Assembly: GCF_013184805.1 (NCBI RefSeq)
Contig: NZ_JAATNG010000001.1
Coordinates: forward strand, 1,798,001-1,862,000
DNA length: 64,000 nt
From: Pseudoruegeria sp. HB172150
GTDB lineage: Bacteria > Pseudomonadota > Alphaproteobacteria > Rhodobacterales > Rhodobacteraceae
Direction of reading: 5' to 3'
The notes beneath the pieces are model-generated. The model saw only the letters and a program-made list of their open reading frames with translations. It ran no database searches and had not been told where the DNA came from. Below, one piece after another: positions 42,348 to 51,065 of this stretch (the stretch's first letter is position 1; every line of letters starts with the position of its first letter). The translations under genes and the position numbers were made by a program.

Positions 42348-43726
42348 GAGCGCCGGGGCTGGTGGGACGGGTCCTGCTGTTGTTCGGGCTGGGTCTGTTC
42401 GCGCTGTGGCTGCTGGTCGCCGCGGCGCTCTACCGGTCCGGGCTCAGAACCGACGAAGCGGCGCTGACGCCGCAGCGTCTGAACGCCATCGTTCTGGCGG
42501 TGGAGGCGTCGGGCGAGGGCGAGTCGGCGGTCATGGTCGGGCTGTCCGCGCCGGGCCTTCGGCTGCAGCTTGGGCCGGAACGGCTGGAGCCGGAGATGGA
42601 TTCGTTACCCGACGAGGTTCTCGCTCAATATAGCACAGTGTTGGCACCGCGCGCGGTCTCGGCGCATTGGAACCCGGCACTCCGGATCGGGCGGCTGATA
42701 AAGCGGCCATACGACGAGGAACTGCCGCACCGCGCGCTGTTCGTGGTTCAGTTGACCGACGGGCGGTATCTTTCGGTCACCCGCGCCGCACTGCCAGGTC
42801 TCACGCGAGCGGGCCTGCCGTTCGGGCTGGTGGCCGGGTTCCTTTCCAGCCTGATCGCCCTGCTTCTGCTGCTGTTTCTGCTGCGCGAAGCCCGCCCCCT
42901 GGCGGCGCTGGCCCGCGCCGCCGACCGGATGGAGCCCGGACGCATTGTCGAACTCCCGCGGCCGCGGCGCGCCTCGCCCGAGCTGCACGCGCTGATCGGC
43001 GCCTTCGAGCGCCTGCAGGCGCGGCTGCATTCGGCGCTGGAGGCCCGGACGACGGTGATTTCCGGGGTCAGCCATGACGTGCGCACCTTCGCGACCCGGC
43101 TCCGGCTGAGAGTACAGCATCTGCCAGACCCGCAGGAACGCGCCCGCGCCGAGGCCGAGATCGCCGATATGATCCGGCTGCTGGACGACGCCCTGCTGCT
43201 GGGCCGGGCCGAAAGTGGCGTGATCGAGGAACAGCTGGTTCGCCCCGGCCAGGTTGCCCTTGCGGAAGCAGAAGCGAGGCTCGGGGAGGGGGCGGATGTG
43301 AGCGTGTCCGGCAATATGGCGTCCGCGATTCTGGGCGATCCGCTGGCAATGCGCCGCCTGCTGGCCAACGGGGTTGAGAATGCGCTGAAATACGCCGGAC
43401 AGGCGCGAATCTCGGTTGAAAGCATGGGAGATACGGTGCGGGTCGCTATCGAGGATGACGGACCGGGTATTCCGCCAGAGCTGCGTGACCGTCTGCTGGA
43501 ACCCTTCACCCGTGGCGAACCTTCGCGGAACCGCGCCACCGGTGGCGCCGGTCTGGGGCTGGCGATCATGCGCAGTCTTGCCGAGGCGCAGGGCGGGCAG
43601 TTGGCTATCGAGTCGTCGGCGTCCGGCGGCGCCCGAATTGTCGCCACCTTTCCGGCGCTTGATCTTTCCGTCGGCAACGGCGGCGAAGACGAGCCCTCGG
43701 GGCTGGTGCGGTCCCGCGTTTCGTGA
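42344..43726 (+). CDS. Sensor histidine kinase (EnvZ-like) with degenerate H-box
   Basis: A 460-residue membrane kinase. Two membrane helices (about 8-30 and 160-180) flank a periplasmic sensor domain. A HAMP-like linker leads to the H-box GVSHDVRTFATRLRLR with His244. The usual SHDLRTPLTR is altered: Phe-Ala replaces Pro-Leu after the histidine. ATPase features are NGVENALKYAG (N box), DDGPGIP (G1) and GGAGLGLAIMRSLAEAQGG (G2). Partner of the overlapping response regulator. Glycerate kinase follows after 12 bp. Confidence 0.9.
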   Translation: MRAPGLVGRVLLLFGLGLFALWLLVAAALYRSGLRTDEAALTPQRLNAIVLAVEASGEGESAVMVGLSAPGLRLQLGPERLEPEMDSLPDEVLAQYSTVLAPRAVSAHWNPALRIGRLIKRPYDEELPHRALFVVQLTDGRYLSVTRAALPGLTRAGLPFGLVAGFLSSLIALLLLLFLLREARPLAALARAADRMEPGRIVELPRPRRASPELHALIGAFERLQARLHSALEARTTVISGVSHDVRTFATRLRLRVQHLPDPQERARAEAEIADMIRLLDDALLLGRAESGVIEEQLVRPGQVALAEAEARLGEGADVSVSGNMASAILGDPLAMRRLLANGVENALKYAGQARISVESMGDTVRVAIEDDGPGIPPELRDRLLEPFTRGEPSRNRATGGAGLGLAIMRSLAEAQGGQLAIESSASGGARIVATFPALDLSVGNGGEDEPSGLVRSRVS

Positions 43727-43738
43727 TCCTGTTGCGAC

Positions 43739-45010
43739 ATGATATCCGCCACTGACCGATCCTTCCTGACCGACCTGTTCCACGCCGCCGTTGCCGCCGC
43801 CGACCCGATGGAGGCGCTGAGCGCCTATCTGCCGCCAAAACCCAAGGGCCGTACCTATGTCATCGGTGCCGGCAAGGGTGCAGCACAGATGGCAGCCGCC
43901 TTCGAGAAACTGTGGGATGGGCCCGTCGAGGGCCTGGTGGTCACCCGCTACGGCTACGCAACGCCGTGCCCGACGCTGGAAGTCGTCGAGGCATCGCATC
44001 CGGTCCCGGATGCGGCGGGGCAGGCCGCCGCCGAACGCCTGATGTCCGAACTGTCGGGGCTGGGTGAGAACGATCTTGTCGTTGCGCTGATCTGCGGCGG
44101 CGGGTCTGCGCTGTTACCTGCGCCACCCGAAGGGCTGACGCTCGAGGATGAACAGGCGCTGAACCGGGCGCTTCTGGCCTCGGGCGCGCCGATTTCAGCG
44201 ATGAACGCGATCCGCAAGCAGGTCAGCAGGGTGAAAGGCGGGCGCCTCGCCGCGCTGGCACATCCGGCGAAGGTGGTCAGCCTGATCGTTTCGGACGTGC
44301 CAGGCGACGATCCGGCGCAAGTAGCCTCCGGCCCGACTGTCGCGGATTCCGTAGGCCGGAAAGAGGCTCTGGCCCACGTGGCGGCCTTCGGGATCGACCT
44401 GCCGGAGACCGTGCGCAAGTATCTCGACACCGCGCCCGAGGACGCCCCGCGCCCGGACGAGGGCGGGTTTTCACATGACGAGGTCTACGTGATCGCCTCT
44501 GCCGCGAAATCGCTGGAAGCCGCCGCGGCGCGGGCAGAGGAAAAGGGCATCTCGGCCGCAATCTTGTCCGACGCGATAGAGGGCGAGGCAAAAGACGTCG
44601 GCCGGGTGCTGGCGGCACTGGCCGGGGAGGTGCGGCGCAAGGCACGGCCCTTCACGCCGCCTGTGGTGCTGCTGTCCGGCGGCGAGACCACGGTGACGCT
44701 GGGCGGCGCCGAGGGCGGGCGCGGCGGCCGCAACACGGAATTTCTGCTCGCCTGCGCACTGGTGCTCGACGGGGCCGACGGGGTCGTCGCACTGGCGGCG
44801 GATACCGACGGCATCGACGGGTCAGAGGACAATGCAGGCGCCTTTGCCGATGGCTCCAGCGCCGGTCGGCTACGGCTGGCGGGGCAGGACCCGGCGGCAT
44901 TGCTGGCGGCGCATGACGCCTGGGGTGCGTTCGATGCGCTGGGTGACCTGTTCGTGCCGGGACCGACCGGAACAAACGTAAACGACTTTCGCGCGCTGCT
45001 TATCCGCTAG
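43739..45010 (+). CDS. gck: Glycerate 2-kinase (GckA/TtuD, MOFRL family)
   Basis: A 423-residue glycerate 2-kinase of the DUF4147/MOFRL type. YVIGAGKGAAQMAAAFEKLW, ICGGGSALLPAPPEGLTLED and MNAIRKQVSRVKGGRLA belong to the N-terminal domain. The MOFRL domain has SGGETTVTLGG and GGRGGRNTEFLLA, and the end NVNDFRALLIR. It phosphorylates D-glycerate at C2 in glyoxylate/serine-cycle or tartrate metabolism; older annotations call it hydroxypyruvate reductase (TtuD). It follows the sensor kinase by 12 bp, perhaps only by chance. Confidence 0.88.
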   Translation: MISATDRSFLTDLFHAAVAAADPMEALSAYLPPKPKGRTYVIGAGKGAAQMAAAFEKLWDGPVEGLVVTRYGYATPCPTLEVVEASHPVPDAAGQAAAERLMSELSGLGENDLVVALICGGGSALLPAPPEGLTLEDEQALNRALLASGAPISAMNAIRKQVSRVKGGRLAALAHPAKVVSLIVSDVPGDDPAQVASGPTVADSVGRKEALAHVAAFGIDLPETVRKYLDTAPEDAPRPDEGGFSHDEVYVIASAAKSLEAAAARAEEKGISAAILSDAIEGEAKDVGRVLAALAGEVRRKARPFTPPVVLLSGGETTVTLGGAEGGRGGRNTEFLLACALVLDGADGVVALAADTDGIDGSEDNAGAFADGSSAGRLRLAGQDPAALLAAHDAWGAFDALGDLFVPGPTGTNVNDFRALLIR

Positions 45011-45598
45011 ACTGTGTCGGAAACAGCTGGATCGCCAATCCCGGCGCGCTCCGCGTTCCCGCGATGCTGGTGATGGAGCATAGGGGGCGGCTTTTCGTAG
45101 ATCACCCCGGCAATCCTGTACGATTCGACAGGCAAAATGGTTAACTCCGATGACAATGTGTCGGGTTTCCGAGGCATTGTCGTCGCATGCTGAATGTGGC
45201 GGGAATGTGACTGCCGCATTGGGGCGGGAGCAAGGGTCGGTCACCTGACAGGAAACAACAGTCGACCCAAGGTTGTGCTGCGGGCGCGTGGAAGCCGCCT
45301 ATTCACCGTAAGTTAAACACGTTCCTTCTATGCTTATAAAACAAGCAACACCGGCGGGCGGCACAGCGCCATGGTAGTTGTATCAGGAGAGTTTCAGGGT
45401 TTCCCGGTCAGGGACAAAACCGGGATCGGGCACAGGCATTACGGCGCAAATATGGCGCGCTGACACATAGTTTCGCCGCAAAATGCCCAAAAGAAACCAC
45501 AATTCGCTTCGTCCCTGGACATCTCAGGGTTACGGTCACGTCACTTGGGTAATCGGCCCCAGCCGCAATTGGTGCGGCCGGGCCGCGGGGAACATTGT
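45011..45598 (+). other. Intergenic region before the Hint-domain gene
   Basis: A 588-base gap. No frame here looks coding. It contains an AT-rich tract near 45328-45345 (CTATGCTTATAAAACAAG) that could be a promoter, and one GANTC site at 45121. Nothing else is confidently identified. Confidence 0.4.
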
Positions 45599-46294
45599 AT
45601 GGCGAGTACGAACCAGCTACCGGGCGGGAACGCCCGCGATCGCGGTGCGGCGGGGGCGCGTCCCCTTGCGAGGCCGCATGTCGCGACGGCAGACGAGGCG
45701 TCGGTCACTCCCTGCTTCACGCCGGGCACGCTGATTGCGACGGCGAACGGGGCAGTGCCCGTCGAAGATCTGCAGGTCGGCGACAAGGTGATGACCCGCG
45801 ATAACGGATTTCAGCCGATTTGCTGGATCGGTGCCAAGCGGCTGACCGGTCTGGACGCGGCCGAGCGTTCCGACCTGCGGCCGGTGCGCATCCGCGCGGA
45901 CGCTTTTGGCAACGGGCTTCCGGCGCGCGACCTCATGGTCAGCCCGAACCATCGCGTTCTGGTCGCCTCGTGGCAAACGGCACTTTACTTCGAGGAGCGC
46001 GAGGTGCTGTGCGCCGCGAAACACCTGATCAACAACCGCGACGTACGTGCGGTGCCGACTGTCGCCACGACCTACATCCATTTCATGTTCGAGCATCACG
46101 AGGTGGTGCTGTCGAACGGCGCCTGGACCGAGAGCTTTCAGCCCGGCGACTTCTCGCTGCGGGGTATCGGCGCGGCACAACGCCAGGAGATCCTCGACCT
46201 GTTTCCTGAGCTCAGGACCAGCCTGGGGCTCGATTCCTATCTCGCGGCGCGGCGCGTGCTGACGCCGGGAGAAGCCGGACGCCTCCGGCGCTGA
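45599..46294 (+). CDS. Stand-alone Hint (Hedgehog/intein) domain protein
   Basis: A 231-residue protein. A Gly/Arg/Ala-rich N-terminal segment of about 35 residues precedes a Hint domain beginning VTPCFTPGTLIATANGAVPVEDL, with Cys in the autoprocessing position. QVGDKVMTRDNGFQPICWIG, VSPNHRVLVAS and FEHHEVVLSNGAWTESFQPGD are the standard later blocks. Such Hint proteins are frequent in Rhodobacterales; the domain can self-splice or self-cleave, but the physiological role is unknown. ATG 45599 has GGGGAAC upstream; the start at 45545 lacks a site. Confidence 0.85.
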   Translation: MASTNQLPGGNARDRGAAGARPLARPHVATADEASVTPCFTPGTLIATANGAVPVEDLQVGDKVMTRDNGFQPICWIGAKRLTGLDAAERSDLRPVRIRADAFGNGLPARDLMVSPNHRVLVASWQTALYFEEREVLCAAKHLINNRDVRAVPTVATTYIHFMFEHHEVVLSNGAWTESFQPGDFSLRGIGAAQRQEILDLFPELRTSLGLDSYLAARRVLTPGEAGRLRR

Positions 46295-46336
46295 ATGCAG
46301 CTGGCTGGCCCGGGCTCCGTGCCCACCGGCCAAAAG

Positions 46337-46372
46337 GGAAACCCGCTAAGCTGGGGGGCTCGGCGGGTTTCC
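46337..46372. terminator. Hairpin after the Hint-domain gene
   Basis: GGAAACCCGC (46337-46346) pairs perfectly with GCGGGTTTCC (46363-46372) across a 16-base loop. It begins 43 bp after the Hint gene stop. No T tract follows on the plus strand, so termination strength is uncertain. Confidence 0.5.
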
Positions 46373-46463
46373 TGATTCCGGGGGAAGCAAAATCGCAGGT
46401 CTGGACAGCCGCCGACCGGCAGGCCAGTGTCAGGGGGACTTCGGCCAGTCTGATGGGGGACAT

Positions 46464-46886
46464 ATGGCGCGCGCATGGCATCACCTTCCGGTCTCGGCAA
46501 TCGCAGTGCTCTGGCATCTGCTGGCGGCAGGCGATTTCCTCGCGCTGCGGCTGGAAGTCGACGTTTACACAGCCGGGTTCAGCGAGGTACAGATGAACTG
46601 GTTCCTTTTGATGCCGTTATGGATTGAGATCGCCTGGGGGATCGGCGTCTGGGCCGGGTTCCTGGGGGCGATCCTGCTGCTGGCACGCTCGGGGACCGCC
46701 GGAAGCCTGTTCGCGCTGTCTTTCCTCGGATGGGCGGTCACGGCGGTTGGAATGATCGTCCTGCGTGAGCCGTCGGTGATGGAGGTGACCGGCTATGTCG
46801 GGCTCGGCTTCCTGATCGCGGCAGTTGTGCTGGCCTTCCTGTTCTTCCTTTATGCGAGGAGCATGCGGGCGCGGCTGCGGCGCTGA
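46464..46886 (+). CDS. Small membrane protein of unknown function
   Basis: A 140-residue protein with four hydrophobic segments (about residues 10-30, 45-72, 78-98 and 105-130), ending in a basic tail RSMRARLRR. No motif is recognised. A similar layout is found in uncharacterised small integral membrane proteins. A G-rich ribosome site lies at 46455-46460. It is convergent with the MobA-like gene; the gap between their ends is seven bases. Confidence 0.65.
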   Translation: MARAWHHLPVSAIAVLWHLLAAGDFLALRLEVDVYTAGFSEVQMNWFLLMPLWIEIAWGIGVWAGFLGAILLLARSGTAGSLFALSFLGWAVTAVGMIVLREPSVMEVTGYVGLGFLIAAVVLAFLFFLYARSMRARLRR

Positions 46887-46893
46887 AGGCGGG

Positions 46894-47490
46894 TTAACCC
46901 CGGGTTTCACGCCACTCCGCCCAGTCGTCCGGCGTGTCTAGATCGGTAACCGCGCGACGGCCGGGCAGGGGCACGAGGTCCTGCGGTACTGATTTCAGGA
47001 CATCGCGGCCGCCGGTATCCCCCTGCAGCGCCTGCAATGCCGGGAACAGGTGGCGCGGAATTAGTGCTGGCGCGCCGGGCCTGCCGTCTTCGGTAGCTGC
47101 GCGCACGACAGTTTGGGACCCGAGGTCGGCAAAGCGCTTTGCCAGTGCGGTCAGATCGGCGGATTCCAGATCCGGCATGTCGGCCATCAACATGATCGTA
47201 CCGGGGGTCCGTTCGGGCAGGGAGGCAAGACCGGCGCGGATCGAGGCCGACATGCCATCCCGCGCATCGGGAACAGCCGTCAGGGTCAGGTCCAGCCCCT
47301 CGACCGCACGCCACCGCTCGGGCCGGTCCGGCGGCAGCAGGGCGTGCACCGGCAGACCCGTCGCAATCGCCCGAAGCGCGCTGCGACGGAGCAGCGGCTC
47401 TCCGTCCACGTCCTCGGTCAGCTTGTCACGAGCGCCCATGCGCGAAGAGGAGCCAGCCGCGAAGAGCAGGATGGCAATCGGGGCGGTCAC
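46894..47490 (-). CDS. MobA-like NTP transferase (MocA/molybdenum cofactor cytidylyltransferase type)
   Basis: A 198-residue nucleotidyltransferase. The nucleotide-binding signature is ILLFAAGSSSRMGARDKL, with LAGG-type loop replaced by FAAGSSSRMG, followed by MLMADMPDLES (metal-binding Asp) and GRPGAPALIPRHLFPALQAL. The fold fits MocA/MobA enzymes that attach CMP or GMP to molybdopterin, but related proteins transfer nucleotides to other sugars or cofactors. The GTG at 47490 overlaps the livM stop by four bases, so it is probably co-translated as the last gene of the liv operon; a longer frame to 48642 is an artefact. Confidence 0.78.
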   Translation of the reverse strand: MTAPIAILLFAAGSSSRMGARDKLTEDVDGEPLLRRSALRAIATGLPVHALLPPDRPERWRAVEGLDLTLTAVPDARDGMSASIRAGLASLPERTPGTIMLMADMPDLESADLTALAKRFADLGSQTVVRAATEDGRPGAPALIPRHLFPALQALQGDTGGRDVLKSVPQDLVPLPGRRAVTDLDTPDDWAEWRETRG

Positions 47491-48791
47491 CGCTCCGGTA
47501 TCAGCCCGCGCGGGCTGAACCGCAGCACAAGCAGCAGCACGAGACCCATCACGAACAGCCGCATATGCGCGGCACTCTCGATCAGGCGCACTTTCAGCCA
47601 GCTGCCGTCCGCCATGCCGGCGGTCATCAGCTCGATCAGCTCGCGGCCGCGCGGCTCCACCTCGACCCAGAGGTACCAGATCAGGAACCCGCCCAGCACC
47701 GCGCCAAAGTTGTTGCCCGACCCGCCGACGATCACCATCACCCAGATCAGGAAGGTGAAGCGCAGCGGCTGGTAGGTCCCCGGCGTAAGCTGCCCGTCCA
47801 GCGTGGTCATCATCGCGCCCGCCAGTCCACAGATGGCTGAACCGAGGATGAAGACCTGCAGGTGTCGCTTCGTGACATCCTTGCCCATCGCCTCCGCCGC
47901 GACCTCGTTGTCGCGGATCGCGCGCATCATGCGGCCCCAGGGTGACTGCAGCGCCAGCTGCGCCAGCGCGATCAGGATCAGCAGCACCGCGAGGAACAGC
48001 GCCGCATAGGCCAGTTTCACCGTGATCGACGAGGCGGCCACAGGGTCGACGCCCCAGTCCGCCATCCGCGCCGTAAAGGCCGCGCTGTTCTGCAGGTCGA
48101 TCTCGTAGGGCACCGGACGGGGCAGGCCGATCACGTTCTTCACCCCCCGCGCCATCCAGTCCTCGTTCTTCATAACCGCGATGATGATCTCGGCGATCCC
48201 CAGCGTCGCGATGGCAAGGTAATCCGACCGCAGCCCCAATGCCGTCTTGCCGATGGCCCAGGCGGCGCCCGCCGCCAGCAGCCCGCCCACCGGCCACGCC
48301 AGGATGATCGGCAGGCCAAGGCCGCCGAGGTAGCCGGTTGCGGCCGGGTTCACCGCCTCGACCGCCGAAACGGCCGAGTCGAAGACGGCGCGATACAGGA
48401 AGAACCCGCCGATCAGGATAGCCGCCACCGCCAGCGACCGAGTCCAGCCCTGCGGCAGCCGCTTCCACGCGACGATGGCCGCGGCGATGGCGGCCGCGCC
48501 CATTAGCAGCCCGCCGATAAGGCGCCAGCCGCCCGCCGCCCAGGCATCCGGCACCGGCGGCATGCCGACCAGCACCGCGCCCAGCCCGCCAAGCGCCACG
48601 AACCCCATGACGCCCACGTTGAACAGCCCGGCATAGCCCCACTGCATGTTCACTCCCAGCGCCATGATCGCGCTGAGAAGGCCCATGTTCACGATCCCCA
48701 ACGCCACGTTCCAGCTGCGCTCGAACCCGGTCAGCAGGATCAGCGCGGCGACAAGGGCGAAGAGCAGGGTGTTCTTTGTGGTCTGGCTCAT
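47487..48791 (-). CDS. livM: Branched-chain amino-acid ABC transporter permease LivM
   Basis: A 434-residue inner-membrane permease with about ten helices. The conserved ALGVNMQWGYAGLFNVGVMGFVALGG block and the loop GRMMRAIRDNEVAAEAMGKDVTKRHLQVFILGSAICGLAGA, known for LivM/BraE, are present, as is MVIVGGSGNNFGAVLGGF. It forms the channel with LivH. It is longer than many LivM proteins owing to an insertion around residues 75-170. The start overlaps the livH stop by four bases. Confidence 0.93.
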   Translation of the reverse strand: MSQTTKNTLLFALVAALILLTGFERSWNVALGIVNMGLLSAIMALGVNMQWGYAGLFNVGVMGFVALGGLGAVLVGMPPVPDAWAAGGWRLIGGLLMGAAAIAAAIVAWKRLPQGWTRSLAVAAILIGGFFLYRAVFDSAVSAVEAVNPAATGYLGGLGLPIILAWPVGGLLAAGAAWAIGKTALGLRSDYLAIATLGIAEIIIAVMKNEDWMARGVKNVIGLPRPVPYEIDLQNSAAFTARMADWGVDPVAASSITVKLAYAALFLAVLLILIALAQLALQSPWGRMMRAIRDNEVAAEAMGKDVTKRHLQVFILGSAICGLAGAMMTTLDGQLTPGTYQPLRFTFLIWVMVIVGGSGNNFGAVLGGFLIWYLWVEVEPRGRELIELMTAGMADGSWLKVRLIESAAHMRLFVMGLVLLLVLRFSPRGLIPER

Positions 48792-49798
48792 ACCGATTTG
48801 CCTGCGAAGATGCCGGTGGGACGGAACAGCAGCACGATCACCAGGATCACGAAGCTGACCGCGAACTTGTAGTCGGTGGACAGAAGCTGCACCAACCCGT
48901 CCGGCGCCATCTCAGGCGGGACCGTATAGGTGATCACCTTCTTCCACGCATAGGTCACCATCACCTCGGAAAACGCGATCAGGTAACCGCCGACGATGGC
49001 GCCCAACGGCGATCCCAGCCCGCCGACAATGGCAGAGGCGAAGATCGGCAGCAGTAGCTGGAAATAGGTGAACGGCTTGAAAGACTTGTCCAGCCCGTAA
49101 AGCACTCCCGCAATCGTCGCCAGCGCCGCCACGATGACCCAGGTGATCTGCACCACCCGCTCGGGGTTGATCCCCGACAACAGCGCCAGATCCTCGTTGT
49201 CGGAATAGGCGCGCATCGACTTGCCGGTCCGCGTCCGGTTCAGGAACCAGAACAGCAGGATGACGACGATGATCGCGGTAAGGATCGTGATGCCCTGGCT
49301 GGTGCGAAAGGCCAGCCCTTCGCTCAGCCCGGTCATTTCTCGGAAATTCCGCGCATTGATGATGAACCGCTCGCCGTCGGCGAAGTTCTGGTCGTCCGGC
49401 CCGATGATGAAGCGGACAAGCCCGTTCATCATGAACATGACGCCCATGGAGACGATGACCAGCACGACCGGCTTGGCCTTCTGTTCGCGATAGAAGGAAT
49501 AGACCGCCCAGTCGGTAAAAAGGAGGAGCAGCGCCGTGATCGCAATGCCGGCGGGCAGGGCGAGCAGCGCCGTCGGCACTGGACCGAGCGATACGCCCAT
49601 CCCCTGCAGTCCCCAGGTCACAAGGATCGTCGCCATAGCGCCGAAGGCCATGGTGTCGCCATGGGCAAAGTTGGAAAACCGCAGGATCCCGTAGATCAGC
49701 GTCACGCCAAGCGCACCGATGGCCAGCTGCGACCCGTAGGACGCGGCCGGGATGATCACGAAATTCGCCAGCGCGACGAAGGCGTTCAGGAAGTCCAC
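48788..49798 (-). CDS. livH: Branched-chain amino-acid ABC transporter permease LivH
   Basis: A 336-residue inner-membrane permease with eight or more helices. ALGVTLIYGILRFSNFAHGDTMAFGAM is the LivH/BraD signature. YSDNEDLALLSGINPERVVQITWV is the cytoplasmic coupling loop, and PIFASAIVGGLGSPLGAIVGGYLIA the late conserved block. It pairs with LivM. A small secreted-protein gene, 49860-50234, lies between it and livF on the same strand. Confidence 0.94.
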   Translation of the reverse strand: MDFLNAFVALANFVIIPAASYGSQLAIGALGVTLIYGILRFSNFAHGDTMAFGAMATILVTWGLQGMGVSLGPVPTALLALPAGIAITALLLLFTDWAVYSFYREQKAKPVVLVIVSMGVMFMMNGLVRFIIGPDDQNFADGERFIINARNFREMTGLSEGLAFRTSQGITILTAIIVVILLFWFLNRTRTGKSMRAYSDNEDLALLSGINPERVVQITWVIVAALATIAGVLYGLDKSFKPFTYFQLLLPIFASAIVGGLGSPLGAIVGGYLIAFSEVMVTYAWKKVITYTVPPEMAPDGLVQLLSTDYKFAVSFVILVIVLLFRPTGIFAGKSV

Positions 49799-49859
49799 GA
49801 AAGCCGTCCCCCGGTGTCTGCCATTCCGTCTCCCTCGGGTGTCTCCGGATAAGTCGTCA

Positions 49860-50234
49860 TCACACGCCCCCGCAGCTCAGGAACCGCGTCTCGGCGCTGA
49901 TGTCCGGGTCGAAGCCACGGGTGATCCAGACCAGATTGCTGGGGCCGGTCGGCAGCAGGAAATGCGTCTCTGCACCCTGACCCCAGATGATCGGCCCCAG
50001 ATCGCCCTCCTGCCGCGCCTCGGCGGTCTCGGCGTCCAGCGTCACGGTCAGGCTGATCGTGTCGCCCTCGCGCCCGGTTGGGGCCAGCGTCAGGTGCAGC
50101 GTCTCGTCCGGCATCGCACAGGCGCCCGTGCCGTCACAGAGCGTGACCACCTTGCAGTCGAGCTCTGACACATTGCCCTCGGCCAGCGCCGCGCAGGGCA
50201 GGGTGGCAAGGGCGATGACAGGACCAGCGCGCAC
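49860..50234 (-). CDS. Small secreted protein inside the liv operon
   Basis: A 124-residue protein with a signal peptide (MRAGPVIALATLPCAALAE) starting at GTG 50234. The mature domain is beta-rich with four further cysteines (DCKVVTLCDGTGAC, FLSCGGV). No family is recognised. It starts three bases after the livF stop, and livH starts 61 bp after its end, so it appears co-transcribed with the transporter. Whether it takes part in uptake is unknown. Confidence 0.7.
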   Translation of the reverse strand: MRAGPVIALATLPCAALAEGNVSELDCKVVTLCDGTGACAMPDETLHLTLAPTGREGDTISLTVTLDAETAEARQEGDLGPIIWGQGAETHFLLPTGPSNLVWITRGFDPDISAETRFLSCGGV

Positions 50235-50237
50235 CGT

Positions 50238-51065
50238 TCAGCCCCCCAGAAAACTCGCCCGGACCTCGGGATCGGCCAGCAGGGCCGCGCCCGTGTCGGT
50301 GTATCGGTTGGCACCCTGCACCAGCACATAGCCCTTGTCGGCGATCTCCAGCGCCTGCCGGGCGTTCTGTTCCACCATCAGGATGGAAATCCCGGTCCTC
50401 GACACCTCGATGATCCGATCGAACAGCTCGTCCATCACGATAGGGGAAACACCGGCGGTAGGCTCGTCCAGCATCAACACCTGCGGCTCAGTCATCAGCG
50501 CGCGACCGACGGCAACCTGCTGGCGCTGCCCGCCGGACAGCTCGCCGGCCTTCTGACGCCGCTTCTCGGCAAGAACCGGAAACAGGTCATAGACCTGCGC
50601 CATCGTCTGGCGGATATCGTCACGCCGGATAAACGCACCCATCTCGAGGTTTTCCTCGACGGTCAGCGAGGTGAAGACGTTTGAGGTCTGCGGAACGAAC
50701 CCCATGCCTTTCGCCACCCGCGCCTGCGGGGTCAGCGTGGCGATGCTCTCGCCGCCCAGCCGTACATCCCCGCCGCGCAGGTCCAGCATGCCGAAAACGG
50801 CCTTCATCGCCGTAGATTTACCCGCGCCGTTGGGGCCGACGATCACCGCGATCTGTCCCTTTTCGACAGCGATGGTGCAGTCATGCAGGATGTTCGCGCC
50901 GCCGCCATAGCCGCCGGTCATCGCATCGCCGATCAGGAAGGGTTCGCCCTCGGCACCAGCCTGCGCCTCGCCGGAATACCTGCCGGGCCGCAGCGTGCCG
51001 CCGCCGTCCTTGGTGATCGAGCGGTCCTTGTTGCCGCGGTCTTCCTGATAAGCGTTTCCGCTCAT
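50238..51065 (-). CDS. livF: Branched-chain amino-acid ABC transporter ATPase LivF
   Basis: A 275-residue ABC ATPase. Walker A GPNGAGKST is near residues 77-85, with Q-loop GFVPQTSNVFTSLTVEENLEMG, signature LSGGQRQQVAVGRAL and Walker B MLDEPTAGVSP; the H-loop lies in SILMVEQNARQAL. It carries an N-terminal extension of about 45 residues rich in Gly and charged residues, not found in E. coli LivF (237 residues). The start overlaps the livG stop (ATGA). Confidence 0.93.
   Translation of the reverse strand: MSGNAYQEDRGNKDRSITKDGGGTLRPGRYSGEAQAGAEGEPFLIGDAMTGGYGGGANILHDCTIAVEKGQIAVIVGPNGAGKSTAMKAVFGMLDLRGGDVRLGGESIATLTPQARVAKGMGFVPQTSNVFTSLTVEENLEMGAFIRRDDIRQTMAQVYDLFPVLAEKRRQKAGELSGGQRQQVAVGRALMTEPQVLMLDEPTAGVSPIVMDELFDRIIEVSRTGISILMVEQNARQALEIADKGYVLVQGANRYTDTGAALLADPEVRASFLGG

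Noticed and set aside
46894-48642. 582-residue minus-strand frame spanning livM and the MobA-like gene
   Set aside because: Only its last 198 residues are protein-like; the rest is an out-of-frame reading of livM. The gene begins at the GTG at 47490.
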